39,149 bases of DNA, taken from Cyclobacteriaceae bacterium (lineage in GTDB: Bacteria; Bacteroidota; Bacteroidia; Cytophagales; Cyclobacteriaceae). Under the pieces are notes generated by a model. The model saw only the letters and a list, made by a program, of their open reading frames with translations, ran no database searches and was not told the origin of the DNA. This document shows positions 24,241 through 32,140 of this stretch, piece by piece. Position numbers and translations under genes: made by a program. Positions within the stretch are counted from its first letter, which is position 1; each line of letters begins with the position of its first letter. The stretch lies in NCBI GenBank assembly GCA_020436165.1, contig JAGQYI010000057.1, forward strand, positions 1-39,149, written 5' to 3'.

Positions 24241-24531
24241 ATGCAACCCCAAAATAAGCGGCTCCTCTTCTTACTTGGCTTAGTTATCCTACTGATGCTT
24301 ATCCCATTTATTGCCATGCAGTTTACCAATGAGGTAAACTGGAGCCTTATGGATTTTGTGGTAATGGGTTTACTACTTACGGGTATGGCAGTTTTAATTG
24401 AAATGACGCTAAGAATTGTAAAAACAACCCCTAAGCGAGTCATCTTAGTAGTAGCCATTCTGTCCTTATTCCTTTTGATTTGGGTTGAGCTGGCGGTGGG
24501 TATATTCAGGTCGCCTTTTGTGGGTATTTAA
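24241..24531 (+). CDS. Small three-TM membrane protein
   Basis: A 96-residue hydrophobic protein starting at ATG 24241 (MQPQNKRLLFLLGLVILLML). Three membrane segments are visible: 8-27, 37-60 and 72-92. Between them are short loops with FTNEVNWSLMDF and VKTTPKR. The opening with M-x-P-x-NKRLLFLL is reminiscent of small conserved membrane proteins in Bacteroidota, but no named function is known to me. An in-frame start at 24205 would add 12 residues and is less likely. It overlaps the convergent amidotransferase by 4 bases. Confidence 0.65.
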   Translation: MQPQNKRLLFLLGLVILLMLIPFIAMQFTNEVNWSLMDFVVMGLLLTGMAVLIEMTLRIVKTTPKRVILVVAILSLFLLIWVELAVGIFRSPFVGI

Positions 24532-25406
24532 TTTACTTCATCCAAATTCACCACTTCGTAGCTTAGATCTTTTTCGATCAATAGTGCGTGGTTTTCGGGC
24601 ACCTTGGTCCATTCTTCTACAAACTCATCCAGTTTTTCAGAAACTACCAGCATAGATCTAGGCTTGCCTCCATCCTCGATCATTCGGCATACGTTGCCTT
24701 CACACACATACTTTTTACCATGGGCAAAATAGAGCGTTCGTGAGTCATGCTCAGGGTTGGTACTGTAGCGGGTTGCCATCAAGCGGTGCCCATCCGTGAT
24801 TACCAAATTATAAAGAGAAGTGCCTGTAAGCCCACGTGCCGCCTTAAGCTCCTCAACATCGGCAAAGGTCTTTTTAAAACACTTCGCCAAAAACCTGAGC
24901 GAAAGATCCTTGCCTTCCTTTCCACCTGACATATCCGATACGTTTTGCATAAACAGGGCAAAAATGTGCTCTGTATCTGTCTGCCCTTTAATCCACTGGT
25001 AGTAGTTATTGGACAACCGATTAATGAGGTCGCGTTTTATCTCTTTGAATTCGCTCACCGATCCGTTGTGCATCATCATGTACTGGTTGTAGCGGAACGG
25101 GTGACTGTTCTCTTCCGAAACACGGCCTTCCGTGGCGGCTCGTATATGCGCAAAAAAGCAGTTCGATTGCAGAATACCGGCATTGCGTTTCAGGTTCTGG
25201 TTGTTCCATGCCGGAGTTATCGACTTCAAAATACCAGGTTCTTCTCTTATGGTTTTATTGTACCACCCCAACCCAAAACCATCGCCATTTAACGGCACTT
25301 CTGCCTCCTGGGCATGATAGCTTTGGTGAATAAGCGAATTTTTAGGCTTGGTAAGCAGTTCGCTTGCCAAAATGGGAGTACCCATATAAGCTACAAACCT
25401 GCACAT
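24528..25406 (-). CDS. Class II glutamine amidotransferase (YafJ/EgtC-like)
   Basis: A 292-residue class II amidotransferase-type protein. Met removal exposes the catalytic Cys2 (MCRFVAYMGTPILASEL). LNGDGFGLGWY (about 39-49), PAWNNQNLKRNAG, and FFAHIRAATEGRVSEENSHPF (FAHIRAAT plus the NSHPF block, about 85-103) match the glutaminase fold, as does MMHNGSVSEFK (about 110). No synthetase domain is attached, so it resembles YafJ and EgtC, which hydrolyse glutamine-like amides. Substrate unknown. It lies two bases downstream of the CxxCH lipoprotein gene, so they are in one transcript. Confidence 0.9.
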   Translation of the reverse strand: MCRFVAYMGTPILASELLTKPKNSLIHQSYHAQEAEVPLNGDGFGLGWYNKTIREEPGILKSITPAWNNQNLKRNAGILQSNCFFAHIRAATEGRVSEENSHPFRYNQYMMMHNGSVSEFKEIKRDLINRLSNNYYQWIKGQTDTEHIFALFMQNVSDMSGGKEGKDLSLRFLAKCFKKTFADVEELKAARGLTGTSLYNLVITDGHRLMATRYSTNPEHDSRTLYFAHGKKYVCEGNVCRMIEDGGKPRSMLVVSEKLDEFVEEWTKVPENHALLIEKDLSYEVVNLDEVN

Positions 25407-25408
25407 AG

Positions 25409-25858
25409 CTATTTTTCAAAGTCAACAATTACATTAGAGGGATGACACTTAGTGCATTTTGCTTCTGCAAAGAACTCACCAAAAGGCTCATGGATAGGCT
25501 CTTTGGTCATTAAGCTATGTTTAATGAGCTTGCCCAGCAACGCATTTTCCGTATCCATCTGAACCCAAATGGAATCGGGCCGACCGGGATAGGTGATCAG
25601 AATAACAGGTATAGCACTTTTACGTGTGCTGTCCGACTTTACTACCACCCAGTTGTTGTCCTTGGTTTGTTTCAACATCAAGTCCTCATACGGATACCAT
25701 GCTATATTCAGGTTCATGGGATCGTGGTATCCCATTACCTCGGAAGGCTTGATCTGTCTGAGCGTAGGCTCGTGAGCTACCGAAGTAACCTTAGAAGTTT
25801 TGCAAGTAACCATAAACCCCAAAACAGCTAAAAATGAGACTGTTACAAAATATTTCAT
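25409..25858 (-). CDS. Lipoprotein with a C-terminal CxxCH haem-binding motif
   Basis: A 149-residue protein with a lipoprotein-type signal MKYFVTVSFLAVLGFMVTC (Cys19) and no recognised domain in its middle part, which has NIAWYPYEDLMLKQTKDNNW and RPDSIWVQMDTENALLGKLI. At the end is AEAKCTKCHPSN (about 131-142): a CxxCH motif of c-type cytochromes, with H as the proximal ligand. There is only one such motif, and no obvious following methionine in a typical c-type fold, since only 10 residues follow. It could be a small monohaem protein or a zinc or disulfide site. It heads the unit with the amidotransferase. The lipoprotein position is periplasmic, where cytochrome c maturation occurs, which is consistent with haem. 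Confidence 0.68.
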   Translation of the reverse strand: MKYFVTVSFLAVLGFMVTCKTSKVTSVAHEPTLRQIKPSEVMGYHDPMNLNIAWYPYEDLMLKQTKDNNWVVVKSDSTRKSAIPVILITYPGRPDSIWVQMDTENALLGKLIKHSLMTKEPIHEPFGEFFAEAKCTKCHPSNVIVDFEK

Positions 25859-25972
25859 TGTTTGAATTCTCTATAATTGATTGATATTATTTGCATTTGT
25901 TATCGTGTTGAAGGTACGATTTATTGGCATTTTAAACAATGACAATTGACATATAGAAAACTGCTTCCTCAT

Positions 25973-26004
25973 TTTGGTAAAACATTTTCGAAATTATACG
26001 TTTA
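25973..26004 (+). promoter_or_regulatory. Candidate Bacteroidota-type promoter for the DUF1287 gene
   Basis: TTTG at 25973-25976, a 20-bp spacer, then TACGTTTA at 25997-26004, a 7/8 match to TAnnTTTG. Transcription would start about 26011, giving a leader of only about a dozen bases before GTG at 26023. Confidence 0.4.
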
Positions 26005-26022
26005 AACACCAAAAGAATACCT

Positions 26023-26601
26023 GTGAAAAACTTTCTTCTAACATTATTGATTGTTGGCAATACGTTATGCTATGCCCAAACCAACTTTCAGGACAAGCTT
26101 TCGGACGCAGCCCTGGAACTTACCCAACAGCATGTTACCTACGATCCCAGTTACTTTTCAATTAGTTACCCTAATGGAGACGTACCTGCTGACAAAGGAG
26201 TCTGCACCGATGTAGTGATCAGGGCCTACCGAAAATTAAATATTGATTTGCAAAAAGAGGTACATGAAGATATGAAAGCCAATTTTTCGATATACCCAAA
26301 CCTGTGGAGGCTATCTGCAACCGACAAAAACATTGACCACAGGCGGGTTCCCAACCTGATGAAATTCTTTGAGCGAAAAGGCACAGTTAAGCCTATTAGC
26401 CAAAAGGCTGAAGACTATCAGCCGGGAGATATTGTTTGCTGGAACCTGGGAGGTGCCATTACACATATTGGTTTGGTAGTTAATAGAAGATCAACGGACA
26501 ACCAACGTTACCTTATTGTGCACAATATTGGAGGAGGGCAAGTACTGGCCGATTGCCTTTTTGATTATAAGATCATTGGCCATTATTCGTTCCAGAAATA
26601 A
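26023..26601 (+). CDS. Secreted DUF1287 protein (NlpC/P60-like)
   Basis: A 192-residue secreted protein starting at GTG 26023, signal MKNFLLTLLIVGNTLCYAQ. The DUF1287 family is a variant papain-like (NlpC/P60) fold. Seen: GVCTDVVIRAYRKLNIDL (about 61-78) with the presumed catalytic cysteine, DHRRVPNLMKFFERKG in the middle, YQPGDIVCWNLGGAITHIGLVV (DIV to HIG, about 136-153) with the presumed catalytic histidine, and LIVHNIGGGQVLAD. The arrangement of Cys, then His, then an Asn is that of cysteine peptidases acting on cell-wall peptides, and the role is inferred from the family. It converges with btuG, whose stop lies one base away. Confidence 0.9.
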   Translation: MKNFLLTLLIVGNTLCYAQTNFQDKLSDAALELTQQHVTYDPSYFSISYPNGDVPADKGVCTDVVIRAYRKLNIDLQKEVHEDMKANFSIYPNLWRLSATDKNIDHRRVPNLMKFFERKGTVKPISQKAEDYQPGDIVCWNLGGAITHIGLVVNRRSTDNQRYLIVHNIGGGQVLADCLFDYKIIGHYSFQK

Positions 26602-26602
26602 T

Positions 26603-27652
26603 TTATTCTCTGAAAACAAACCCGTTGGGAAAACGACCTGCAGGAAAATTGTCCATCTCCGTGCCATCCGATGAGTAGCGAATTACAGTGCCATTGTTTG
26701 ACCCGTTTAGCCTTGCCACGTAAATAATTTCGTTTTTTGGATCAACTCCGAGTCCGTAAAATTGGTCGCCATTTATAATTGGCTCTAATGGAGCAAAGGT
26801 GGCTGAACTTTCCATAGAATAAACCTTGGCCGATGCTCCGTAAGGAGCGCATAAATAGTAAATCTTATCCCCAGCTTTATTAGCTGCAATGGCCAATGCT
26901 CCATTGCTGACCGAAAAGGAAGTTTCCACCAATTCATTTGAAAGGTTGAGTCTTGCCAGGGAAGCAGTTGCATAATCGTAGCATACAACCCACAATTTAC
27001 CTGTATTATCCTCTGCAAATTGCCTTGGGCCACCGGGAGTGGTAAAACCTCCGGTTATAGCATCATTTGTCGGGTCAATTACGTGAACTACATTAGAAAA
27101 AGAGGCAGCCGCATAAATCTTGTTCCCTACAGTTATCATTCCTTCAACACCATTATCGGTGATTATCGATTGGATTACATTAAAATTAGTAAGGTCAATA
27201 ACCGCTACGTAAGGATTCAGATAGGTATAATTTGTGGCATCATACTCTCCCCAGTTGCTTACATAGCCTTTGCCATTGGCCACTGTCATATAGCGCGGAG
27301 TATTCAATCCTTCATTAATGGTAGCCACATGCTTAAAGGTTTCGGCTTCTACAACTTCTATTTTACTGCCAGCGTCATCAATTATAAAAGCATACTCTCC
27401 GGCAAAGTATACCGATTGAAAATGACCTGTTAAAGAGCTCCCATTTGCTTTTTCATAAATATTTTGAACAATGGTTCCATCTGTAGGATCATAATAACCA
27501 ACTGTCCCATCTGCATCTTGAAAATTGCCTTCATTTACCACAAATACCCCCTGGGCAAATTCACCATGTGGCGTTTCCTCTGTTTTTTTACAGGCGCTCA
27601 GCCCAATTGCAAGGGCAATAGTATAGAGGTATAGATTTTTAATTAAGCTCAT
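26603..27652 (-). CDS. btuG: BtuG-like surface lipoprotein, beta-propeller
   Basis: A 349-residue lipoprotein of the DUF5074/YncE-like seven-bladed propeller family. Signal with lipobox GLSAC (Cys21), then KKTEE, a charged start that fits surface export in Bacteroidota. Repeated blades of roughly 40 residues are visible: VGYYDPTDGTIVQNIY, KIEVVEAETFKHVATINEG, VAVIDLTNFNVIQSIITDNG, VHVIDPTNDAITGGF, and so on. In Bacteroides, BtuG binds B12 with very high affinity and hands it to BtuB. This gene starts inside the 3' end of the BtuB-like gene (14-bp overlap), downstream of a B12 riboswitch, so a B12-binding role is strongly suggested. The gene symbol is used by analogy. Confidence 0.82.
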   Translation of the reverse strand: MSLIKNLYLYTIALAIGLSACKKTEETPHGEFAQGVFVVNEGNFQDADGTVGYYDPTDGTIVQNIYEKANGSSLTGHFQSVYFAGEYAFIIDDAGSKIEVVEAETFKHVATINEGLNTPRYMTVANGKGYVSNWGEYDATNYTYLNPYVAVIDLTNFNVIQSIITDNGVEGMITVGNKIYAAASFSNVVHVIDPTNDAITGGFTTPGGPRQFAEDNTGKLWVVCYDYATASLARLNLSNELVETSFSVSNGALAIAANKAGDKIYYLCAPYGASAKVYSMESSATFAPLEPIINGDQFYGLGVDPKNEIIYVARLNGSNNGTVIRYSSDGTEMDNFPAGRFPNGFVFRE

Positions 27653-29552
27653 TATTTGGTTTGTTAAAGTTAATTCTGATTCCTGCTGAAAAATTTATGC
27701 CAGGCATTGCCCGGTTTAGTACCGACTGATAATTGGTATTGGTAAGGTTGTTTGCTTCTAGAAATGCATTCAACGTCCAGGTATTCCACACCCAGCTCCT
27801 CGAAGCTCTTAGGTTGATTAACAAGTATTCCGGAACCGAATTATCATTGTCATTGGAGGTATAGCGCTTTCCGGTAAATTGGGCCGTTAACAGTGCACTC
27901 CATTCGTTCAGTGACCACTGCGTATGGGCATTTGCATTGTGGAAAGGCACATAAGCCAACTGCTTTCCAACCGTATGATCGTACACGTTCCGCGCCTCCA
28001 TGTTGGTGGATTTGGTATATGCATAATTTAGCCAATATTTTGCGTGCACTTTGCCAAACGCTTGGTGATAGCCGATGTCCAATTCAATACCATCTCCTTC
28101 CACTTTTTGCGCGTTTTCAGGGCTCCAGAACACACCCTGATCTTCCCACAGTATCCAGTTGGTTACCCACATTTTGTAGGTAGTCATGTGTACCCAAAAA
28201 GCCTTTCCTTGGGTCAAGTCAAAACCCAGTTCGGCATTAACCGACTCCTCCGGTTCCAGATCAGGGTTGCCTCCCGGCACCCAAAACCGATCGTTTAAAG
28301 TAGGTACCCTGTAGCCTTTTGATACCTGTCCCCTAAGTTTGAATCTCCAGTTTTCGGAACGATTGAGCAAGTACGAAAGTCCCAATGAAGGCGTAAATGG
28401 AACTGAATAGCCCGTTGCAAATGATTGGCGCAAATTAATGCTGGCCTCCAATTTATTGGTTGGTTGTAATTGCGCTGAAACAAAAATGCCCATTCGTGTT
28501 TCCTGCGCCTCTCCATTATCATAATTGGGTGTCAACACATTTACCCATGTAGCATTAGAACCTACTTCCAGAGACAACATATGGGACACATCAAAATCGT
28601 AGCTCCCTTGAAAAATATTCTGACGACTATCAGTCACCGAACCTTCAAAATTGATTCGGTCGAAAAGGTAGCCGTACTGTAGTTTTAAATTACTGGCTGC
28701 ATGATCCCGTTCAAATGCAACGGAGGCCCACAGATTCTCGTCCCTTTGATTAGTAACCAAACTATTGCTACCAATTGAAGGCTGTAAGTTGCGGTTTGTA
28801 GATGCTTGTTGCATTTTAATTTCTAAAGTGCCTGCATTTCCAAGTTGATAGCCCGCTTCTAAGATTCCTCCCGAAAGAAAATAATTGGCATTTTCCTGTC
28901 TTCCCAAATAGTCTCCATTAGAAGATCGGACCTTGAAATTATTATTGGAGTGATTATAAAAACCACCTATACGGACATACCCGTTACCTTTCGCTTCAGA
29001 GAACTGTAGAGCTGAATTGGAACTGCCAAATGACCCCACCGATTGGTGGAGCATAATATTCAAACCTCCCAATGGTTCTCCGGATTGTAAATCTACCAAA
29101 CCTCCAATAGCACCTGTGCCATACCGAGCGGAGGCCGAACCGTGCAACAGGCTGACCTCGTCTATAAACTCCAATGGAATAACAGAGAAATCGGCCTGGC
29201 CTAAAAAGGGATAGCCTACTTGCAGCCCGTTCCAGCGCACACTCGTGTGCCCGGCACCTGTTCCTCTAAATGAAATAGAAGCCAATTGGCCTGAACCATA
29301 TTGCTTAATATTAGCCGAAGTATTATTCACCAATAGCTCGGCAAGGCTTTGTCTTCCATAATTTTTGATAACCGAACTATCTACCTCAGAAATGAAAGCA
29401 CCTGCTCCAAACCGTGAAAGTTCACCGGCAACAATCTCTACTTCATCCAAATGAGTTATCTTTTCCTGAGCATAAGTGTGACCTGAACCAGCTACCAGAA
29501 GCAGGAACCAAATTTTGAAAAGATTACATACGTTTATATTTCTTCTGCTCAT
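27639..29552 (-). CDS. btuB: BtuB-like TonB-dependent outer-membrane receptor for cobalamin
   Basis: A 637-residue TonB-dependent receptor. Signal about 1-28 (FLLLVAGSGHTYAQ), then ITHLDEVEIVAGELSRFGAG with the TonB box and the start of the plug; plug words QSLAELLVNNTSANIKQYGS, GAGHTSVRWNGLQVGYPFLG, IDEVSLLHGSASARYGTGAI are of the standard TonB plug. Barrel strands include GYRVPTLNDRFWVPGGNPDLEPE (VPTLNDRFW through LEPE, the typical region) and the C-terminal strand ending FSAGIRINF with a terminal extension. It belongs to the BtuB type because a cobalamin riboswitch sits 37 bp upstream and a BtuG homologue overlaps its end. Substrate is inferred from these two facts. Confidence 0.92.
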   Translation of the reverse strand: MSRRNINVCNLFKIWFLLLVAGSGHTYAQEKITHLDEVEIVAGELSRFGAGAFISEVDSSVIKNYGRQSLAELLVNNTSANIKQYGSGQLASISFRGTGAGHTSVRWNGLQVGYPFLGQADFSVIPLEFIDEVSLLHGSASARYGTGAIGGLVDLQSGEPLGGLNIMLHQSVGSFGSSNSALQFSEAKGNGYVRIGGFYNHSNNNFKVRSSNGDYLGRQENANYFLSGGILEAGYQLGNAGTLEIKMQQASTNRNLQPSIGSNSLVTNQRDENLWASVAFERDHAASNLKLQYGYLFDRINFEGSVTDSRQNIFQGSYDFDVSHMLSLEVGSNATWVNVLTPNYDNGEAQETRMGIFVSAQLQPTNKLEASINLRQSFATGYSVPFTPSLGLSYLLNRSENWRFKLRGQVSKGYRVPTLNDRFWVPGGNPDLEPEESVNAELGFDLTQGKAFWVHMTTYKMWVTNWILWEDQGVFWSPENAQKVEGDGIELDIGYHQAFGKVHAKYWLNYAYTKSTNMEARNVYDHTVGKQLAYVPFHNANAHTQWSLNEWSALLTAQFTGKRYTSNDNDNSVPEYLLINLRASRSWVWNTWTLNAFLEANNLTNTNYQSVLNRAMPGINFSAGIRINFNKPNNELN

Positions 29553-29585
29553 TGCTTTTCACCCGAAAGCCGTTTAAAGTTTAAA

Positions 29586-29772
29586 GCATGGCAGGTCTCC
29601 TGGCTTACCTGGCTTTTAGTACCTTCCCATCTGCCGGTTGGCAAACAGTGGCGCGGGTTTAAAAGCACTGATCCACTTAGTGGTGGACCGGGTTCACAGT
29701 TGCGGGGACAGCTTCCGATTTCAACGGAAATTCCCTTTTTAATCCTTCAGCTTATTTACTGAATAGGAACCA
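29586..29772 (-). promoter_or_regulatory. Cobalamin (B12) riboswitch
   Basis: An aptamer for adenosylcobalamin-type ligand in the leader of btuB. On the minus strand it reads GGTTCC (29771-29766), then the region ATTAAAAAGGGAA, CCG and CGG pairing around TTGAAAT, AGCTGTCCCCGCAACTGT, later CCACTGTTT, GGGAAGG, and finally the B12 box AGCCAGGAGACCTGCC at 29590-29605. All the core consensus words of the family are present in the right order. When the ligand is bound, expression of btuB and btuG is reduced, in the known family. The start codon is 37 bases downstream, which allows translational control. Confidence 0.96.
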
Positions 29773-29777
29773 TAGTG

Positions 29778-29808
29778 CTAAAGTAGGATGTTGACCGGTT
29801 TAAACAAA
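29778..29808 (-). promoter_or_regulatory. Candidate promoter for the riboswitch-btuB-btuG transcript
   Basis: On the minus strand TTTG (29808-29805), a spacer of 19 bp, then TACTTTAG (29785-29778), a 7/8 match to TAnnTTTG with the standard spacing. Transcription would begin near 29771, just before the riboswitch's first conserved GGTTCC, which supports the assignment. Confidence 0.6.
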
Positions 29809-29881
29809 GAAGGGTGCATATACTTTCTTGCAGAATTTTGATCTCAAAACATCACAAAAAAAGGTAGCAAAGGAGCTTAAA

Positions 29882-31714
29882 ATGATACCTTTGCCCTCAA
29901 TAATTGATTTAAGCAAAAAGGTTAGTCAAGTGAAATACCCAATGTACTTGCTGCATAAATTTCTGGTATGGCGAATAAAGCATATCAGCGACAGGAATTT
30001 TCTTATCTACCTGGGTATCATCATAGGTTTAGCTTCCGGGTTGGCTGCTGTAACCCTAAAATGGTCGGTGCATACGATCGGGCACCTATTAATGGACAGT
30101 GAGTTTTTCCAGTCAAATCGATTCCTATATATTGTTTACCCATTTATAGGTATCATGCTCACGGTACTTATTGCCAAGTACATTTTTAAGGACAAACTTG
30201 GGCATGGTATTACCAAAATACTGTATGTAATTTCCAAGCAATCGAGCATACTGAACAGGAACAGAATGTATACCCGAATGATAACCAGCGCAATAACGGT
30301 TGGTTTTGGCGGTTCCGTTGGACTGGAGGCCCCAATCGTGGTTACAGGCTCTGCCATTGGCTCTAACCTGGGCAGACTCATGCATTTGGGCTATAAGAAA
30401 AGAACACTTTTGATTGCATGTGGTGCAGCCGGGGCGATCTCTGCCATTTTTAATTCTCCCATTGCAGGTGTGATATTCGCCATTGAAGTGCTTTTGCCTG
30501 ACGTAACAATTGCCATGTTTGTTCCTCTTCTTATTTCATCTGTTTTTGGATCACTTACATCTCATTCTCTTCTCGGTGACGAGATACTTTTTTCCTTCAA
30601 GTTGAAAGACAGGTTTTCGTTTAACGACACACCCTATTTTATTCTTTTCGGTGCTTTGGCCGGTCTGCTTTCGGTATATTTCATCCGGATTACCTTCCTT
30701 GTTGAAAGGAGGTTGTATAAAATAAAAAATCAGATTAGCAGAGCTGCTTTGGGTGGGGTTGGGCTTGGTGTTTTACTCTTATTTCTACACCCATTATACG
30801 GTGAAGGTTATTCCACTATCAAGACGCTCTTAAGTGGTGATGCATCACAGATTTTTACTGAAAGTATATTCTTTTCAGGCATAAACTCCCACTTAATGCT
30901 GCTTCTCTTCCTTGGGGCAATTGTACTTTTCAAACCGGTTGCATCTGCAATTACAATTGGTTCTGGAGGTAGTGGCGGTGTATTTGCTCCTTCACTCTTC
31001 TTTGGAGGTATCTTTGGATTTGTTTTTTCTTCTGTGGTTAACCTTATTGCAGGTGCTCCTGTTCTAAGTGTGAGTAATTTTACCCTGATGGGCATGAGTG
31101 GCATTATGAGTGGTGTGTTGCACGCTCCATTAACCGCCATTTTCCTTATTGCCGAAATTACAAGTGGTTATACTTTGTTTGTGCCCTTGATGCTTGTTTC
31201 TGCTATTGCCTATAGCACTACAACCTATTTTGAGCCCCACTCATTGTACTCCAGAAGTCTTGCCCGTTCCGGAGATCTTATTCCTAAAGACAAAGACAAA
31301 TTGGTGCTCAGTGTGATCAATTTAAACAAGATCATTGAAACTGATTTACTGAAAATTTCTCCAACAGCTACTTTACGTGAATTGGTATCGCTTGTGCGCA
31401 GTTCAAAACGCAACATTTTTCCGGTTGTAAATGAGGATGGTGCCCTTGAAGGAATTGTTACGTTGGATGACATCCGGCAGATAATGTTTGATAGGGAAGC
31501 ATATGACACCACGTTAGTGGAAGACCTCATGCATAGTCCACCAGACAGTGTGGGCTCTCAGGAAAATATGCAATCCGTTATGCGCAAGTTTGAGTCAACA
31601 GGTGCCTGGAATTTACCCGTTATTGACGATGGAAAGTATGTGGGTTTTCTTTCCAAATCAAGAATATTTAATACCTATAGAAACAAGCTTAGAAAGCAAA
31701 ATATACAGGTATAA
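29882..31714 (+). CDS. ClC-family chloride channel/antiporter with C-terminal CBS pair
   Basis: A 610-residue ClC protein with about 11-12 membrane segments, followed by two CBS domains. I start at ATG 29882, which has AAAGGAG at 29869-29875 with 6 bases spacing; an in-frame TTG at 29828 would add 18 residues. Motifs: GGSVGLEAPIVVTGSAIGS (about 143-161, the GxExP loop with the gating glutamate kept, GLEAP), AACGAAGAISAIFNSPIAG region (from about 175) and GSGGSGGVFAPSLFFGG (about 360-376, the GxFxP loop). CBS domains run about 475-600. Chloride transport follows from the family; whether it is a channel or H+ antiporter cannot be read with certainty. It is divergent from the btuB transcript; the two share a 329-bp gap that holds the riboswitch. 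Confidence 0.92.
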   Translation: MIPLPSIIDLSKKVSQVKYPMYLLHKFLVWRIKHISDRNFLIYLGIIIGLASGLAAVTLKWSVHTIGHLLMDSEFFQSNRFLYIVYPFIGIMLTVLIAKYIFKDKLGHGITKILYVISKQSSILNRNRMYTRMITSAITVGFGGSVGLEAPIVVTGSAIGSNLGRLMHLGYKKRTLLIACGAAGAISAIFNSPIAGVIFAIEVLLPDVTIAMFVPLLISSVFGSLTSHSLLGDEILFSFKLKDRFSFNDTPYFILFGALAGLLSVYFIRITFLVERRLYKIKNQISRAALGGVGLGVLLLFLHPLYGEGYSTIKTLLSGDASQIFTESIFFSGINSHLMLLLFLGAIVLFKPVASAITIGSGGSGGVFAPSLFFGGIFGFVFSSVVNLIAGAPVLSVSNFTLMGMSGIMSGVLHAPLTAIFLIAEITSGYTLFVPLMLVSAIAYSTTTYFEPHSLYSRSLARSGDLIPKDKDKLVLSVINLNKIIETDLLKISPTATLRELVSLVRSSKRNIFPVVNEDGALEGIVTLDDIRQIMFDREAYDTTLVEDLMHSPPDSVGSQENMQSVMRKFESTGAWNLPVIDDGKYVGFLSKSRIFNTYRNKLRKQNIQV

Positions 31715-32140
31715 ACTCAAATAATTCAATTGCTAACTTAAGGCTAATTTTATTACTTCCTCAAACAAAAAACGCTAATAATGAGGGGGTTAGCCAAAGT
31801 TGTCCACACATCATGAGTTTAAGAAAAACAAGACAATACGCTGACGTTCAGCAACTTATACCTTAACATTAAGATAATGTGGATAAATCACAAAAAATGT
31901 GTGTAACTAGTCCCAAAATGGGACTAACTTAAAATCTTCCTAAAATACTGGTTTCCTTTACAGAAAAACTGAATGAGGGGAATATTTTCAGCATCTGAGT
32001 GGTTAAGGTTAACCGGACGGTAAAAGTATAAATAAATATCTTTGGCAACAAAACAATTCCAGAGTTTTTCAACAATTTTTTGCTTGAAAAAACGAATTAA
32101 CAATAAAGTCAACTTTTCTTTGAATAGTGCAATTATTAGC
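31715..32140. other. Gene-free AT-rich gap between ClC and GH3 genes
   Basis: 426 bases without a convincing gene. It contains three DnaA-box-like sites (31800-31808, 31878-31886, 31898-31906), a perfect 8-bp inverted repeat TAGTCCCA-AAA-TGGGACTA (31908-31926), and an AT-rich right half with runs of A and T. A 74-codon frame with a TTG start at 32148 overlaps this gap but has no support. The two flanking genes converge here, so terminators are expected, yet none with a T-tract is evident. Confidence 0.6.
31800..31906. other. Cluster of DnaA-box-like sequences
   Basis: TTGTCCACA (31800-31808, plus strand), TGTGGATAA (31878-31886, a perfect TTATCCACA on the minus strand) and TGTGTGTAA (31898-31906, TTACACACA on the minus strand, one mismatch). 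The last two are spaced exactly 20 bp apart. This could be an origin-related or DnaA-titrating region, but three sites are not enough to claim oriC. Confidence 0.4.

Noticed and set aside
31715-32140. Calling this gap the replication origin
   Set aside because: Only three boxes, converging genes and no dnaA or other origin-linked gene nearby; the evidence supports a candidate site and nothing more.
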